DNA of 64,000 bases from JAPWJZ01 sp966211335 (GCA_966211335.1 CBIHNF010000001.1:868001-932000), one strand, 5' to 3'; numbered from the stretch's first letter, positions 25,015 through 33,846 are shown. Program-made: numbers and translations. Notes: generated by a model from the letters alone, not told the origin.

Positions 25015-25322
25015 GGGGCGCAGCCTTTGCTGCATATGACGAGCGAGCTCATGATAACGATTGCCAGTAAGCTTACGGGCACGTAAATCACAAAGCATAG
25101 CATCGTCAGGGGAAGGCCTCCCACAATCGAGCATTTCCGCCAAAGACAGTAAAAGCTTCCTACGAGATATAGGAGCACTTTGAAAAATAAAATTATGGGG
25201 TATGAAAAGCCCAAGATGTTTCCCGGGGTGAGGGAAAAAACAATCGGGTAGGCAATCAAGAATGCGGTAGTGGCAGGTCTAACTCCAGACTCGCTAAAAA
25301 TTTTATTAAAAACTAAAGGCAC
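25011..25322 (-). CDS. Small integral membrane protein, unknown
   Basis: A 103-aa hydrophobic protein with three likely membrane helices (TAFLIAYPIVFSL, IILFFKVLLYLVGSFYCLW and LTMLCFVIYVPVSLLAIVI). The start is GTG at 25322, 12 bases after grpE2, with no strong ribosome site. Base composition is much AT-richer than the neighbours, so it may be a foreign or fast-evolving gene. Reality is supported by the intact frame and membrane pattern, not by homology. Confidence 0.5.
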   Translation of the reverse strand: MPLVFNKIFSESGVRPATTAFLIAYPIVFSLTPGNILGFSYPIILFFKVLLYLVGSFYCLWRKCSIVGGLPLTMLCFVIYVPVSLLAIVIMSSLVICSKGCAP

Positions 25323-25334
25323 GATATTGCCGAT

Positions 25335-25994
25335 TTACGACGGCGTCACCGCAACCTTTGCAGGGCGGATGATGCGGCCGTTCAGCTCGTAGCCTTTTTG
25401 CGCAACGCCGATCACGGTTTCGGGCTCGACGCCGTCTTTTTCCTGCACGGCAATCGCCTCGTGCTTGTCGGCATCGAAGGGCTCGTTCAGGGGGTTGATT
25501 TGCTTGACGCCATATTTGTTGAAGACGGCGGTCAGCTGGCCAAGTGTTTTTTCCATGCCCTGCGCCAGTTTTTCAAACTTGGGGTCTTCGGCGCGCTGCT
25601 TTGCGGTGATGGCGGCAAGGCCCAGCTCGAAGGTGTCAACGACCGGGATCAGGTCCTTGATAAATTTTTCGGCGGCGAATTTCTTCTCTTCCTCGATCGA
25701 GGCTTCCTTGCGGGCCAGCAGCTGCTTGCCTTCGTCAACGCGGCGGGACAGCGTCAGGTTATCCGCCTGCGAGCGCGCGATGGTGGAGGAAACCTTGGCA
25801 ACCTGCGCCAGCAGCTCGTCGCGCTCGGCGCGGAGGGATTCAATCGTGTCGACTTTGGCGTTGCCGGCGTCATCCTCATCAAGGTCGCCGAACAGCTCGC
25901 TCATTTTCTTGGCATGCGCATCGTCGCCGGCATCTTTGCCGTTTGCGGGCGGCTGGTCAGGGGTGTTCTTGCCAGGGGGCTGTTCATCGGCCAT
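25335..25994 (-). CDS. Second GrpE-like nucleotide exchange factor
   Basis: A 219-aa GrpE paralog: long acidic N-terminus (MADEQPPGK... GDLDEDDAGN), coiled coil, helix KFIKDLIPVVDTFELGL, and beta domain with PFDADKHEAIAVQ and GVAQKGYELNGRIIRPAKV. The last segment is closer to gammaproteobacterial GrpE (QKGYxLNGR) than to the alpha-type copy at 23191-23793. It lies downstream of hrcA, the position where alphaproteobacterial grpE normally sits, but has its own promoter (26034-26062). AGGAG precedes the ATG. It may serve a different Hsp70 or different conditions. Confidence 0.9.
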   Translation of the reverse strand: MADEQPPGKNTPDQPPANGKDAGDDAHAKKMSELFGDLDEDDAGNAKVDTIESLRAERDELLAQVAKVSSTIARSQADNLTLSRRVDEGKQLLARKEASIEEEKKFAAEKFIKDLIPVVDTFELGLAAITAKQRAEDPKFEKLAQGMEKTLGQLTAVFNKYGVKQINPLNEPFDADKHEAIAVQEKDGVEPETVIGVAQKGYELNGRIIRPAKVAVTPS

Positions 25995-26033
25995 GGACGT
26001 GCGACTCCTACAGAAAAATTTAAGATTTTCATA

Positions 26034-26062
26034 TTAATAGAGAAGGGGCTGGATTGAGTCAA
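26034..26062 (-). promoter_or_regulatory. Sigma-70-type promoter for second grpE
   Basis: Minus strand TTGACT (26057-26062), 17-base spacer, TATTAA (26034-26039), about 40 bases before the ATG. No heat-shock motif is seen here, in contrast to the other grpE. Confidence 0.5.
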
Positions 26063-26120
26063 CAGGGCATTTCACCAGTTTATTCAAAAACTTGGGCTCT
26101 GTAGCTTGTCGATGCCGCAG

Positions 26121-26882
26121 TTACTTCGCTTTCATATACGGGATCATATAGGCAACGCCGACCGCCGCGGCGATGTGCTTGATCGTGTGGCCGCTGACGG
26201 TTTCGCCCGTGAGGTGAAAAACCTGCGGATCGAAATGCTCCAGTAGCTTCGCGACGACATACCAGCCGAGCGTCAAGAACAGGTACCGCGTTGCCTTCGG
26301 CTCCCGCGCGGGGAACAGCGCAATCATCAGCAAAATCGCAACGATGGGGAAAAACTGCACGAGGGCATAGGGCCGCAGGTCGCCTTGCCCCAGTGCTTCG
26401 GTATGGTTCCAGTACCAGACGCTGAACAAGCCGGCGGCAAGGAAGAACGGGAACAGCCGCACGCCCCATGTCTCGCTCACGCGCTCGCGAATGACGATGG
26501 AGAAGAGTGACATGAACGCAATGGTCATCGGCAGCCTGTCCCAGACCAGCGTGTGGTTGTCGGGCGCTAGGTGATAGTAACCGGAGCCCAAGGCGACCAG
26601 AAACACGCCGATAAACAGCAGCAGCCATAGTTTGAAATCCGCGGCGGAAAGGCCGGCGCGTTTTTGGAAGGTCGCGATAATTCCCCAAACGCCGATAATA
26701 GCAAAGGCAAGATTGCCCATCACATCGCCGAAGTTCGGAATGCCCAGCCAGCCGCGCTTATCCGCAAAGTCATGATAGGCAGGGTCCTGCGCGATCGGCG
26801 ATACTATGAACGCGCCGATAAGACAGGCTGCCGCCACCGCGAACAAAATGCCGAGCCGTGCAGGGCGGGAAAGTGTAAGCAT
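26121..26882 (-). CDS. Alkaline-ceramidase-like membrane hydrolase (CREST family)
   Basis: A 253-aa protein with about seven hydrophobic segments and the ceramidase-type histidines: GSGYYHLAPDN, WDRLPMTIAF and SGHTIKHIAAA. In eukaryotic relatives these His/Asp/Ser residues bind zinc and hydrolyse ceramide amides; bacterial members act on unknown amide lipids. Sphingolipids occur in some Alphaproteobacteria, so ceramide is possible but not shown. The start ATG at 26882 overlaps the hrcA stop (TGATG), so translation is coupled to the heat-shock repressor, an odd pairing. Confidence 0.87.
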   Translation of the reverse strand: MLTLSRPARLGILFAVAAACLIGAFIVSPIAQDPAYHDFADKRGWLGIPNFGDVMGNLAFAIIGVWGIIATFQKRAGLSAADFKLWLLLFIGVFLVALGSGYYHLAPDNHTLVWDRLPMTIAFMSLFSIVIRERVSETWGVRLFPFFLAAGLFSVWYWNHTEALGQGDLRPYALVQFFPIVAILLMIALFPAREPKATRYLFLTLGWYVVAKLLEHFDPQVFHLTGETVSGHTIKHIAAAVGVAYMIPYMKAK

Positions 26883-27919
26883 CAATCCAAAATCCGCCCG
26901 ATCAGCTGCGAGGTGTAGTTCACCACCGGAATGACCTTGCCGTAGTTCAGCCGCGTGGGGCCGATGACGCCGATGGCGCCGACGACTTTGGCTTCGGCGT
27001 TTTTGTAGGGCGCGATGATGAGGGAGGCGCCGGAGTGGGAGAACAGCTTGTTCTCCGCCCCGATGAAGATTTTCACGCCGTCGCCGCTGGTGGTTGCCTG
27101 CAGCAGCTTCAGCATGGTTTCCTTGGCCTCGAGCGCCTCGAACAGCGTGCGGATACGCTCGAGGTCTTCAAGCGCGGTGACATCTTCCAGCAATTTGGCC
27201 TGTCCTTTAATGAACAGGTGCCCGCCGGAGGCTTCCGGCGCGAGGCTGGCAATGCCGGAGGCGACGACCTTGGCGGTCAGCACATCCAGCGTCGTTTTGT
27301 CGCGCGCGAGTTCGGCCGTGACAAATTCGGCGGCTTCTTTCAGGGTTTTCTCGGCGATGCGGGAATTGAGGTAGTTGCCGGCGCGCATCAGCTCCGTCGC
27401 TGTGACGCTCAGGGGCACTTCGATAATCCGGTTCTCGACCGCGCCATTGGCGGAAACGAGCACGGCAAGCGCGCGCCCCGGTCCCAGCAGCACGAATTCC
27501 ACCTGCTTGATGGGCGTTTCCGATTTCGGCGCGAAGACGAGCCCCGCGCAGGAGGACAGGCCGGAAAGGAAGGTGCTCGTCTGCTCCAGAATATCGGTCA
27601 ATGAATTCCCGCGCGTTTGCTCCATGCGCTGCTCGATCCGCTGGCGCTCCGGCGCGGAGAGGTTGTCGAGCTCCAGCAGGCCTTCGACAAAAACGGTGAG
27701 GCCCGTCTCTGTCGGCAACCGGCCGGCCGAGGTATGCGGCGAATACAAAAGCCCGCGGTCTTCCAGCTCTGCCATCGCCGAGCGGATGGTGGCGGGGGAA
27801 AGCTTCATGCCCAGTTTCTGCGATACCGCCATGGAGCCCACAGGCTCCCCCGTCGCCACATAGGCGTCGACGACGAGTTTCAGGATCTGGCGGGTGCGGT
27901 CGTTCAGGTCTTCAATCAT
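26882..27919 (-). CDS. hrcA: Heat-inducible transcription repressor HrcA
   Basis: Represses chaperone genes by binding CIRCE elements. The 345-aa product has the N-terminal winged helix (LSPATIRSAMAELEDRGLLYSPHTS, in two pieces SPATIRSAMAELED and GRLPTETG) and the C-terminal HrcA domain with VGAIGVIGPTRLNYGKVIPVV. Started at the ATG at 27919; a longer frame to 27973 lacks family similarity. I find no CIRCE-type inverted repeat anywhere in this window, so its targets, probably groESL, lie elsewhere. Confidence 0.96.
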   Translation of the reverse strand: MIEDLNDRTRQILKLVVDAYVATGEPVGSMAVSQKLGMKLSPATIRSAMAELEDRGLLYSPHTSAGRLPTETGLTVFVEGLLELDNLSAPERQRIEQRMEQTRGNSLTDILEQTSTFLSGLSSCAGLVFAPKSETPIKQVEFVLLGPGRALAVLVSANGAVENRIIEVPLSVTATELMRAGNYLNSRIAEKTLKEAAEFVTAELARDKTTLDVLTAKVVASGIASLAPEASGGHLFIKGQAKLLEDVTALEDLERIRTLFEALEAKETMLKLLQATTSGDGVKIFIGAENKLFSHSGASLIIAPYKNAEAKVVGAIGVIGPTRLNYGKVIPVVNYTSQLIGRILD

Positions 27920-27979
27920 GGGGGTAATAGTGGTGTGAAAGCGTTGAAAAAACAACAGATTCAGGCGGGACATTCAGCA

Positions 27980-28007
27980 TTGACATAATGAAATAATTCT
28001 CTATAGT
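27980..28007 (+). promoter_or_regulatory. Strong sigma-70-type promoter for the J-domain gene
   Basis: TTGACA (27980-27985, perfect), 16-base spacer, TATAGT (28002-28007). Leader about 54 bases. Confidence 0.7.
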
Positions 28008-28067
28008 CTGGATTCTCCAAACGCGAATAAAACACAGTCTGTTCAACCATATCGAGCAAGCAGAGCC

Positions 28068-28760
28068 ATGGCCCAGAAACCCGATTTTTATGAAGTGTTA
28101 GGCGTCGCCAAAACGGCCACCAAGGCCGAGATCAAGACGGCCTATCAGAGAATCGTGATGCGCAACCACCCCGACATGCGCAAGAAGAAGGGCATCGTCA
28201 CGCCGGAGCAGATCGCGGAAGCGGAAACCATCTTCCAGCTCGCGACCGAGGCCGACGCCGTTCTGTCCGATGACAGCAAGCGCGCAACCTACGACAAGTA
28301 CGGCCACAAGGGCATCGAGAACCTGGCCGCTGGCAAAAACGCCGGCTCCGGCCAGACTTACGCCGATGTCGCGGGTCCGACGCAGAAACGCACCTATTCC
28401 GATGAAGACACCATGTCTTTCTTCGACCGCAAGCGCGACGAGCAGCGCAAGGAAACCAGCGGCACCGCCGACGACGGCCTGACGTCCGAACAGCGCCGGG
28501 AACGCGCGCGGCAGGAACGCATGGCGCGCCGTGGCAAGGGCGCTGATACGACGCCCGAACATTTCAACGGCGCTTCCGCCGCCAACGTCTTCCATGACGT
28601 CGCTGAAAAAGTCAGCAACGCGACAGAAGCCCTCAAAGGCGGCAATGTTGCCGTGCCGCTCGACGTGCTGGAGCAGTTCCGCGACAACCTTGCGGATTTT
28701 GCCAAAGAAATCGACAAGGCGATTGCCAGGGCAAAGCCGGGCAACGGCCCGAAGCGCTAA
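28068..28760 (+). CDS. J-domain protein (type III Hsp40-like)
   Basis: A 230-aa protein with an N-terminal J-domain (residues 5-80): DFYEVLGVAKTATKAEIKTAYQ, the HPD motif in RNHPDMRKKKG and the closing YDKYGHKGIENL. The J-domain has an insertion after HPD, in the loop IVTPEQIAEAE. Beyond it is a charged, Arg/Glu-rich linker and a helical C-terminal region; no zinc fingers or Gly/Phe region, so it is not a general DnaJ but a specialised DnaK recruiter. It starts the rightward block leading to rph. Confidence 0.92.
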   Translation: MAQKPDFYEVLGVAKTATKAEIKTAYQRIVMRNHPDMRKKKGIVTPEQIAEAETIFQLATEADAVLSDDSKRATYDKYGHKGIENLAAGKNAGSGQTYADVAGPTQKRTYSDEDTMSFFDRKRDEQRKETSGTADDGLTSEQRRERARQERMARRGKGADTTPEHFNGASAANVFHDVAEKVSNATEALKGGNVAVPLDVLEQFRDNLADFAKEIDKAIARAKPGNGPKR

Positions 28761-28800
28761 TATTTAGCGCCTCGGCATTTAAACTTAAAAGGATATCTCT

Positions 28801-29517
28801 ATGCGCCCCTCAGGCCGCGCGGCTGACCAGCTTCGCACAATCATTCTCGAACCCGGTTTCTCGGCCCATGCGGAAGGCTCCTGCATGACGCGCTTTGGCA
28901 ATACCCATGTGCTCTGCACCGCGACGGTGGAAGAGCGCGTGCCCCCCTGGCTGAAGAACAAGGGCAAGGGCTGGGTCACCGCCGAATACGGCATGCTGCC
29001 GCGCTCCACCGGCACCCGCACCGACCGCGAAGCCGCGCGCGGCAAGCAGTCAGGCCGCACGCAGGAAATTCAACGCCTCATCGGCCGCGCCCTCCGCGCC
29101 GTCGTCAACCTCGAAACGCTTGGCGAAATCCAGATCACGCTTGATTGCGACGTTATCCAGGCCGATGGCGGCACGCGTACTGCGGCGATCACGGGCTCTT
29201 ACGTCGCCCTCCAGCAGGCCGTCGCGCATCTGCTCAAAATCGGCGCGGTGAAGGCAAACCCGATTATCGATACCGTCGCGGCCGTTTCCTGCGGCCTTTA
29301 TAAAGGCGAAGCGGTGCTGGACCTCGATTACATCGAAGATTCCAATGCCGAAGCCGATGCCAACTTCGTCATGACCGGCGCCGGCGGCCTTGTGGAAGTG
29401 CAGGGCACGGCCGAACACCGCGCTTTCTCGGAAGAGCAGTTCATGCAGCTGATGAAGCTTGCCCGCAAAGGCATTGTTGACTTGTCCCAGTTCCAGAAAA
29501 TGGCTTTAGGAGGCTGA
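28801..29517 (+). CDS. rph: Ribonuclease PH
   Basis: Phosphorolytic 3'-5' exoribonuclease that trims tRNA 3' ends. The 238-aa protein is full length, starting MRPSGRAADQLRTI and containing the family signature around EYGMLPRSTGTRT, CDVIQADGGTRTAAITG and the C-terminal VEVQGTAEHRAFSEEQF. AAGGATAT precedes the start. The following gene has a strong AGGAGG inside the last rph codons, so rph and the next genes form an operon. Confidence 0.98.
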   Translation: MRPSGRAADQLRTIILEPGFSAHAEGSCMTRFGNTHVLCTATVEERVPPWLKNKGKGWVTAEYGMLPRSTGTRTDREAARGKQSGRTQEIQRLIGRALRAVVNLETLGEIQITLDCDVIQADGGTRTAAITGSYVALQQAVAHLLKIGAVKANPIIDTVAAVSCGLYKGEAVLDLDYIEDSNAEADANFVMTGAGGLVEVQGTAEHRAFSEEQFMQLMKLARKGIVDLSQFQKMALGG

Positions 29518-29518
29518 T

Positions 29519-30094
29519 ATGGCTTTTGACAAACTCCGCGCATCTTTGAAAAACGCGTTTGATTACGCCGTCCACGGCGAAAGCTCCGCCAACTTTAAGC
29601 GCAAGCCGGAAGTCGCCGATGCGATTGTGGCCGCACAAACCGCGCCGGATGCGGGTTATGCCGAGCGTCTCCGCGATGTTCTCATGCAGGTCAAAACCGC
29701 CGACCTCGACACGCTGAAAGACGCGAAAATTTCTATCGTGCTCGACCAGCGCCTTGCCAAGCAGGACCTCGGTTTCCGCGATTACGCGATTTACGCGGCG
29801 TTTTATAAACGGGCGGATGGCAACACCGTTTCCCTGCAGGACAGCGGCAAGACCAAGCGCGAAACCGGTTATTTTGACACCACCAGCCTGAACGATGCCA
29901 ATGCGCTCTCGAAACTGGCGCAATATATCCGCGACGGCGGGCTGAACGGCCGTGAAGAAACGCTCTATGCCTCGCGCTACAGCTATGCCACGCGCGGCGC
30001 TGCGGTCACCTTCATGGAATGGCGCCTTCAAGACCGGTTCGATGCGAAAACCGTCGCCAAAAACCCCGCCCTCAAATCTCCGCCCGCCCTTTAA
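29519..30094 (+). CDS. Hypothetical protein in rph-rdgB operon
   Basis: A 191-aa soluble protein of unknown family, translated from an ATG preceded by AGGAGG (29507-29512 region) one base after the rph stop. N-terminal helices (FDKLRASLKNAFDYAVHG) are followed by a beta-rich middle with FRDYAIYAAFYKR and ETGYFDTTSL. No signal peptide, metal site or nucleotide motif. Normal codon use and tight operon packing support a real gene. Confidence 0.8.
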   Translation: MAFDKLRASLKNAFDYAVHGESSANFKRKPEVADAIVAAQTAPDAGYAERLRDVLMQVKTADLDTLKDAKISIVLDQRLAKQDLGFRDYAIYAAFYKRADGNTVSLQDSGKTKRETGYFDTTSLNDANALSKLAQYIRDGGLNGREETLYASRYSYATRGAAVTFMEWRLQDRFDAKTVAKNPALKSPPAL

Positions 30095-30104
30095 GGAACT
30101 GATG

Positions 30105-31166
30105 ATGAAGCCCGCCAAAGACATGAAGCAGACCCTGCGCTACAAGAACATGGTCGCCAACCTGAAAAGCCGCCCGCCTTACGTGAAGGAAGCGGCGCTG
30201 ATCAAGGAAATCGCCGCCGGCAAGCAGTGGCGCATCGATGCCGTGATCGACGCAATCGAAACCAATCAGGCCGGCTGGAGCCGCATCAACACCACCAACG
30301 TGTTCAAGACCGCCGCCATGTTCGGCCGTTTGGCGACGGTGGAACGCCTCTGCGATATTTTCGAATACAAAGTCGGCGGTCGCGGCGAAGGCCCGACGCA
30401 AGCGGCCTTCCATGTCGCCAGCCTGCATGGTCATTACAAGGTCGCCGATGCGCTGCATGCCCGCGGCGCGCACCCTGACAATGAAGCCTATGATAAAACC
30501 CCGCCCGCTATGTATACCGCGCTGAAAGAAGGCGATATCCGCAAGATTGATTATCTGCTCAACAAGGGCGCCAGCGCGGATTACGCGGTCACCCTCGCCA
30601 GCAGCTCGGTCGAGATGAAAGTCATCCGCCACCTCATCGAAAAACGCGGCGGCGGCGTCAGCCTCGCGCTCGAAGGCTTCTGGTCGCCTTTCCTCAACGC
30701 CGTCAAGAATGATCGCGAAGACCTTGCCCGTTATTTCGTCGCACAAGGCGCAAAACCGGCCGAGGAAAAAGGCGCCGGCGAAGCGCTCTACACCGCTGTC
30801 GGCCGCGGCAATCTCGGCCTTACCGAATATATGCTTGATCTTGGCATCAAAGCGGACCGTCAGACGCTGCATCATGCGATTTTCGAAGGTCATATCCCCG
30901 TCGCAAAACTGCTGCTGACCAAGGGCGGCCTTGACCTGAACGAGCCGAAGCAGGAATCGCTTCTCCTCGCCATCATCTCCAAAAGAAATCCGATCGAGGC
31001 AGTGAAGTTCTGCATCGATAACGGCGCCAGTGCAGAAAAAGCACTCGCCGCCCTGAATGCCGATGCGGAACTGTACCGCTACGGCCAGCGCGACAAGATG
31101 AAAAAATTCCTCGAAGAATACGTCGCGCCAAAGGGCCCGAAACCCGGACAAGGATTTACGCTGTGA
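30105..31166 (+). CDS. Ankyrin-repeat protein in rph-rdgB operon
   Basis: About 353 aa with several ankyrin repeats, such as AAFHVASLHGHYKVADALHA, PPAMYTALKEGDIRKIDYLL, ALYTAVGRGNLGLTEYMLDL and LHHAIFEGHIPVAKLLLTKGG. Ankyrins are protein-binding scaffolds. AAGGA at 30093-30097 favours the second of two adjacent ATGs (30105). The frame extends upstream to 29952 but overlaps the previous gene. The stop overlaps the GTG start of rdgB. C-terminus KPGQGFTL. Confidence 0.87.
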   Translation: MKPAKDMKQTLRYKNMVANLKSRPPYVKEAALIKEIAAGKQWRIDAVIDAIETNQAGWSRINTTNVFKTAAMFGRLATVERLCDIFEYKVGGRGEGPTQAAFHVASLHGHYKVADALHARGAHPDNEAYDKTPPAMYTALKEGDIRKIDYLLNKGASADYAVTLASSSVEMKVIRHLIEKRGGGVSLALEGFWSPFLNAVKNDREDLARYFVAQGAKPAEEKGAGEALYTAVGRGNLGLTEYMLDLGIKADRQTLHHAIFEGHIPVAKLLLTKGGLDLNEPKQESLLLAIISKRNPIEAVKFCIDNGASAEKALAALNADAELYRYGQRDKMKKFLEEYVAPKGPKPGQGFTL

Positions 31167-31792
31167 GCCAGCCGCAACCCCAATCCCAATCCCGCGCTTT
31201 CAGCGGCGACGAACTGGTTGTCGCGACACATAACAACGGCAAGCTGAAAGAGCTGCGCGAATTGTTCGGCGACAAGGTGAAGAAGCTTTCCTCCGCCGCC
31301 GACTACGGCCTCGACAGCCCCGCCGAAACGGGCACCACCTTTATCGAGAATGCGCTGATCAAGGCGCAGTATGTCGCGCAGAAAACCGGTAAGCCCGCGA
31401 TTGCGGATGATTCAGGTTTGTGCGTTGCGGCCCTCGACGGCGCCCCCGGCGTCTATTCCGCCGACTGGGCGGAGGAAGAAGGCAAGCCGCGCGACTTCGG
31501 CATGGCGATGAACAAGGTCAACAAGGCGATGGCCGGCAACCCCGATACGGCGGCGCATTTCGTCTCCTGCCTCGTCCTCGCCTGGCCGGATGGCCATTAT
31601 GAAGCGGTCGAAGGCTATGCGCATGGTAACGTGACCTGGCCGCCGCGCGGCAATAACGGTTTCGGCTACGACCCGATGTTCGTGCCGAAAGGCGATACGC
31701 GCAGCTATGGCGAAATGACGGCCGATGAGAAGAACGCGACCAACCACCGCGCCGATGCCTTCAAGAAAATGCTGGCGAAATGCTTCCCCTGA
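31163..31792 (+). CDS. rdgB: XTP/dITP diphosphatase
   Basis: Housecleaning nucleotidase that hydrolyses non-canonical purine NTPs. The 209-aa protein has VVATHNNGKLKELRELFG, ENALIKAQYVA, the catalytic IADDSGLCVAALDGAPGVYS and NNGFGYDPMF, then AEKNATNHRADA-like MTADEKNATNHRADAF. GTG start overlapping the ankyrin gene stop. The end overlaps hemW by 13 bases, typical of the alphaproteobacterial rdgB-hemW pair. Confidence 0.97.
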   Translation: MSQPQPQSQSRAFSGDELVVATHNNGKLKELRELFGDKVKKLSSAADYGLDSPAETGTTFIENALIKAQYVAQKTGKPAIADDSGLCVAALDGAPGVYSADWAEEEGKPRDFGMAMNKVNKAMAGNPDTAAHFVSCLVLAWPDGHYEAVEGYAHGNVTWPPRGNNGFGYDPMFVPKGDTRSYGEMTADEKNATNHRADAFKKMLAKCFP

Positions 31793-32964
31793 AAGCATCT
31801 ACCGCCGACCCCGAGCAGCTCAGCATCTACGTCCACTGGCCGTTCTGCAAATTCAAATGCCCCTATTGCGACTTCAACAGCCATGTGCGCGAACGCATCG
31901 AGCATAAGGACTGGGCGGGCGCATACCTGAAGGAACTGAAATATTACCGTGACCTCACGGGCCCGCGCCATATCCAGTCGGTCTTCTTCGGTGGCGGCAC
32001 GCCGTCATTGATGGAACCGGCAACGGTTGCGGCGGTGATTGACTGCATCGACGACCTCTGGGGCCTGCCGCAGGGCGCGGAAGTAACGCTGGAGGCAAAC
32101 CCCACCTCCGTTGAAACCGGCAAGCTGCAGGGCTTTAAAGCCGCGGGCGTCAACCGCGTCTCGCTCGGTGTGCAGGCGCTCAATGACGCAGACCTTAAAA
32201 AACTGGGGCGGCAGCATTCGGCGAAAGAGGCGATTGCGGCGGTCGAACGCGCATCCAAAGTCTTCACGCGTTTTTCTTTCGACCTTATCTACGCGCGCCC
32301 TGACCAGACGCCGCAGCTGTGGGAAGCCGAACTCAAGCAGGCGCTCGCCATGGCGGCGGGGCATATGTCGCTCTACCAGCTCACCATCGAGGAAGGCACG
32401 CAGTACCATACGCTTCATGCGCGCGGGGAACTGGTGATACCGGATGATGATGCGGGCGCGACGCTGTACGAGATGACGCAAAGCATGACAGAAGCCGCAG
32501 GCCTGCCGTCCTACGAAATTTCCAATCATGCCCGCATGGGCGATGAATCGCGGCATAACATGGTCTACTGGCGCTATGGCGATTACGCCGGCGTCGGCCC
32601 CGGTGCGCATGGCCGTTTGACGCTGAAAGGCGAAAAATTCGCGACTCGCGCCCACCGCGCGCCGGAGTTATGGATGGAGCGCGTCAACCAGCACGGCCAT
32701 GGCGCGCACGAGTCGGAAGTGGTTGATAACAAAGCCCGTGGCCGGGAAATGCTGTTGATGGGATTACGGTTAATCGAAGGTGTGCCGCTTGATAAATTCC
32801 GCCAGCAGACGGACACTGGTTTTTCAGACTTCGTTAACCCCCAGCGGTTAAAGATGTTGATAGGGGAAGGGCTGATCGACCTGCAGCCGGATGCCGTGGT
32901 GGCCACCGCCAAGGGCCGCCAGCGTCTCAATGCCGTTCTTTCCTACCTGCTCGCCGATTCATAA
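31780..32964 (+). CDS. hemW: Radical SAM heme chaperone HemW
   Basis: Inserts or carries heme using a radical-SAM [4Fe-4S] protein; previously annotated as oxygen-independent coproporphyrinogen oxidase. The 394-aa protein has the cluster motif CKFKCPYC (C-x3-C-x2-C), the SAM glycine motif GGGTPSL and HemW-type LGVQALNDADLKKLGR. It lacks the HemN-specific extra cysteine pattern at the N-terminus (HWPFCKFKCPYCDF as in HemW). Overlaps rdgB. Confidence 0.93.
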   Translation: MLPLKASTADPEQLSIYVHWPFCKFKCPYCDFNSHVRERIEHKDWAGAYLKELKYYRDLTGPRHIQSVFFGGGTPSLMEPATVAAVIDCIDDLWGLPQGAEVTLEANPTSVETGKLQGFKAAGVNRVSLGVQALNDADLKKLGRQHSAKEAIAAVERASKVFTRFSFDLIYARPDQTPQLWEAELKQALAMAAGHMSLYQLTIEEGTQYHTLHARGELVIPDDDAGATLYEMTQSMTEAAGLPSYEISNHARMGDESRHNMVYWRYGDYAGVGPGAHGRLTLKGEKFATRAHRAPELWMERVNQHGHGAHESEVVDNKARGREMLLMGLRLIEGVPLDKFRQQTDTGFSDFVNPQRLKMLIGEGLIDLQPDAVVATAKGRQRLNAVLSYLLADS

Positions 32965-32973
32965 AGGCCAAAA

Positions 32974-33831
32974 ATGCCTGTCGTTTTCGATACCGACGCG
33001 AAAGAGTTTTTGAAGAAGCACGGCCAGACGCTGCAACGGCGCGAGGCGGAGCATAACCTCATCCTCTCCCTCTGCCAGATGGCGATCGCCAAGGGCAGGG
33101 ATTCCAACATCCGCATGGCAACGCTGCTGGATGACGAGGGCTTTGTTTTGGCCGCCGTGCAGACGCCGCCGCATAACATTGTCCTCAGCCATGGCGACGC
33201 CAATGCGCTCCAGCCGCTGGTTGATGCCGTGAAGGACGCCGGCTGGACTTTTCCCGGCATCGTGGGGCCGAGTGATGTGTCGGCTTCCTTCCAGACGCTC
33301 TGGACGGAAAAGACCGGCGAAGCGCCGATTGAATATATGGACCAGATCATCTATTCCCTCGTGAATGTGCAGATGCCGCCGGCGATTGACGGCCAGCTGC
33401 GCTGGGCCAAGCCCGATGAAGCGAAACGCACCGGCAGCTGGATCCGCGCCTTCTCTGCCGATGCTTTGCCGCAGGCGGAACAGATTTCCGACAAGGAAGC
33501 GGCCAAACGCGCCGAAGACATGATCAAGGCGCAGCGCCTTGCTGTCTGGGATGTGAAGGGCAAGGCTGTTGCACAGGCCGGCGTTTCCGGCACGGCAGAG
33601 GTTGCCCGCATCAGCATGGTCTATACGCCGGTGGAAGAGCGCGGCAACGGCTACGCCTCCGCGGTTGTCGCCAACCTGTCGGCAGAGCAACTGAAAGCCG
33701 GCAAAAAAATGTGCTGTCTTTATGCGGATGCGCGCAACCCGGTGTCGAATTCCATCTACCGCAAGATCGGCTATGAATTCGCCGGCCGCTCCAGCCTCTA
33801 TGTGCTGAGCGTGAAGCCGGAAGTGGCCTGA
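32974..33831 (+). CDS. GNAT-family N-acetyltransferase-like protein
   Basis: A 285-aa protein whose C-terminal 100 residues form a GNAT fold: AEVARISMVYTPVEERGNGYAS contains the acetyl-CoA loop (R-G-x-G-Y-A) and NPVSNSIYRKIGYEF the terminal beta-alpha-beta. The N-terminal two-thirds (about residues 1-180) is an older, diverged GNAT-like half without an obvious acetyl-CoA loop. Substrate unknown. It follows hemW by nine bases and is probably the last gene of the operon. Confidence 0.85.
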   Translation: MPVVFDTDAKEFLKKHGQTLQRREAEHNLILSLCQMAIAKGRDSNIRMATLLDDEGFVLAAVQTPPHNIVLSHGDANALQPLVDAVKDAGWTFPGIVGPSDVSASFQTLWTEKTGEAPIEYMDQIIYSLVNVQMPPAIDGQLRWAKPDEAKRTGSWIRAFSADALPQAEQISDKEAAKRAEDMIKAQRLAVWDVKGKAVAQAGVSGTAEVARISMVYTPVEERGNGYASAVVANLSAEQLKAGKKMCCLYADARNPVSNSIYRKIGYEFAGRSSLYVLSVKPEVA

Positions 33832-33846
33832 AGCTTCAAAACCTGA

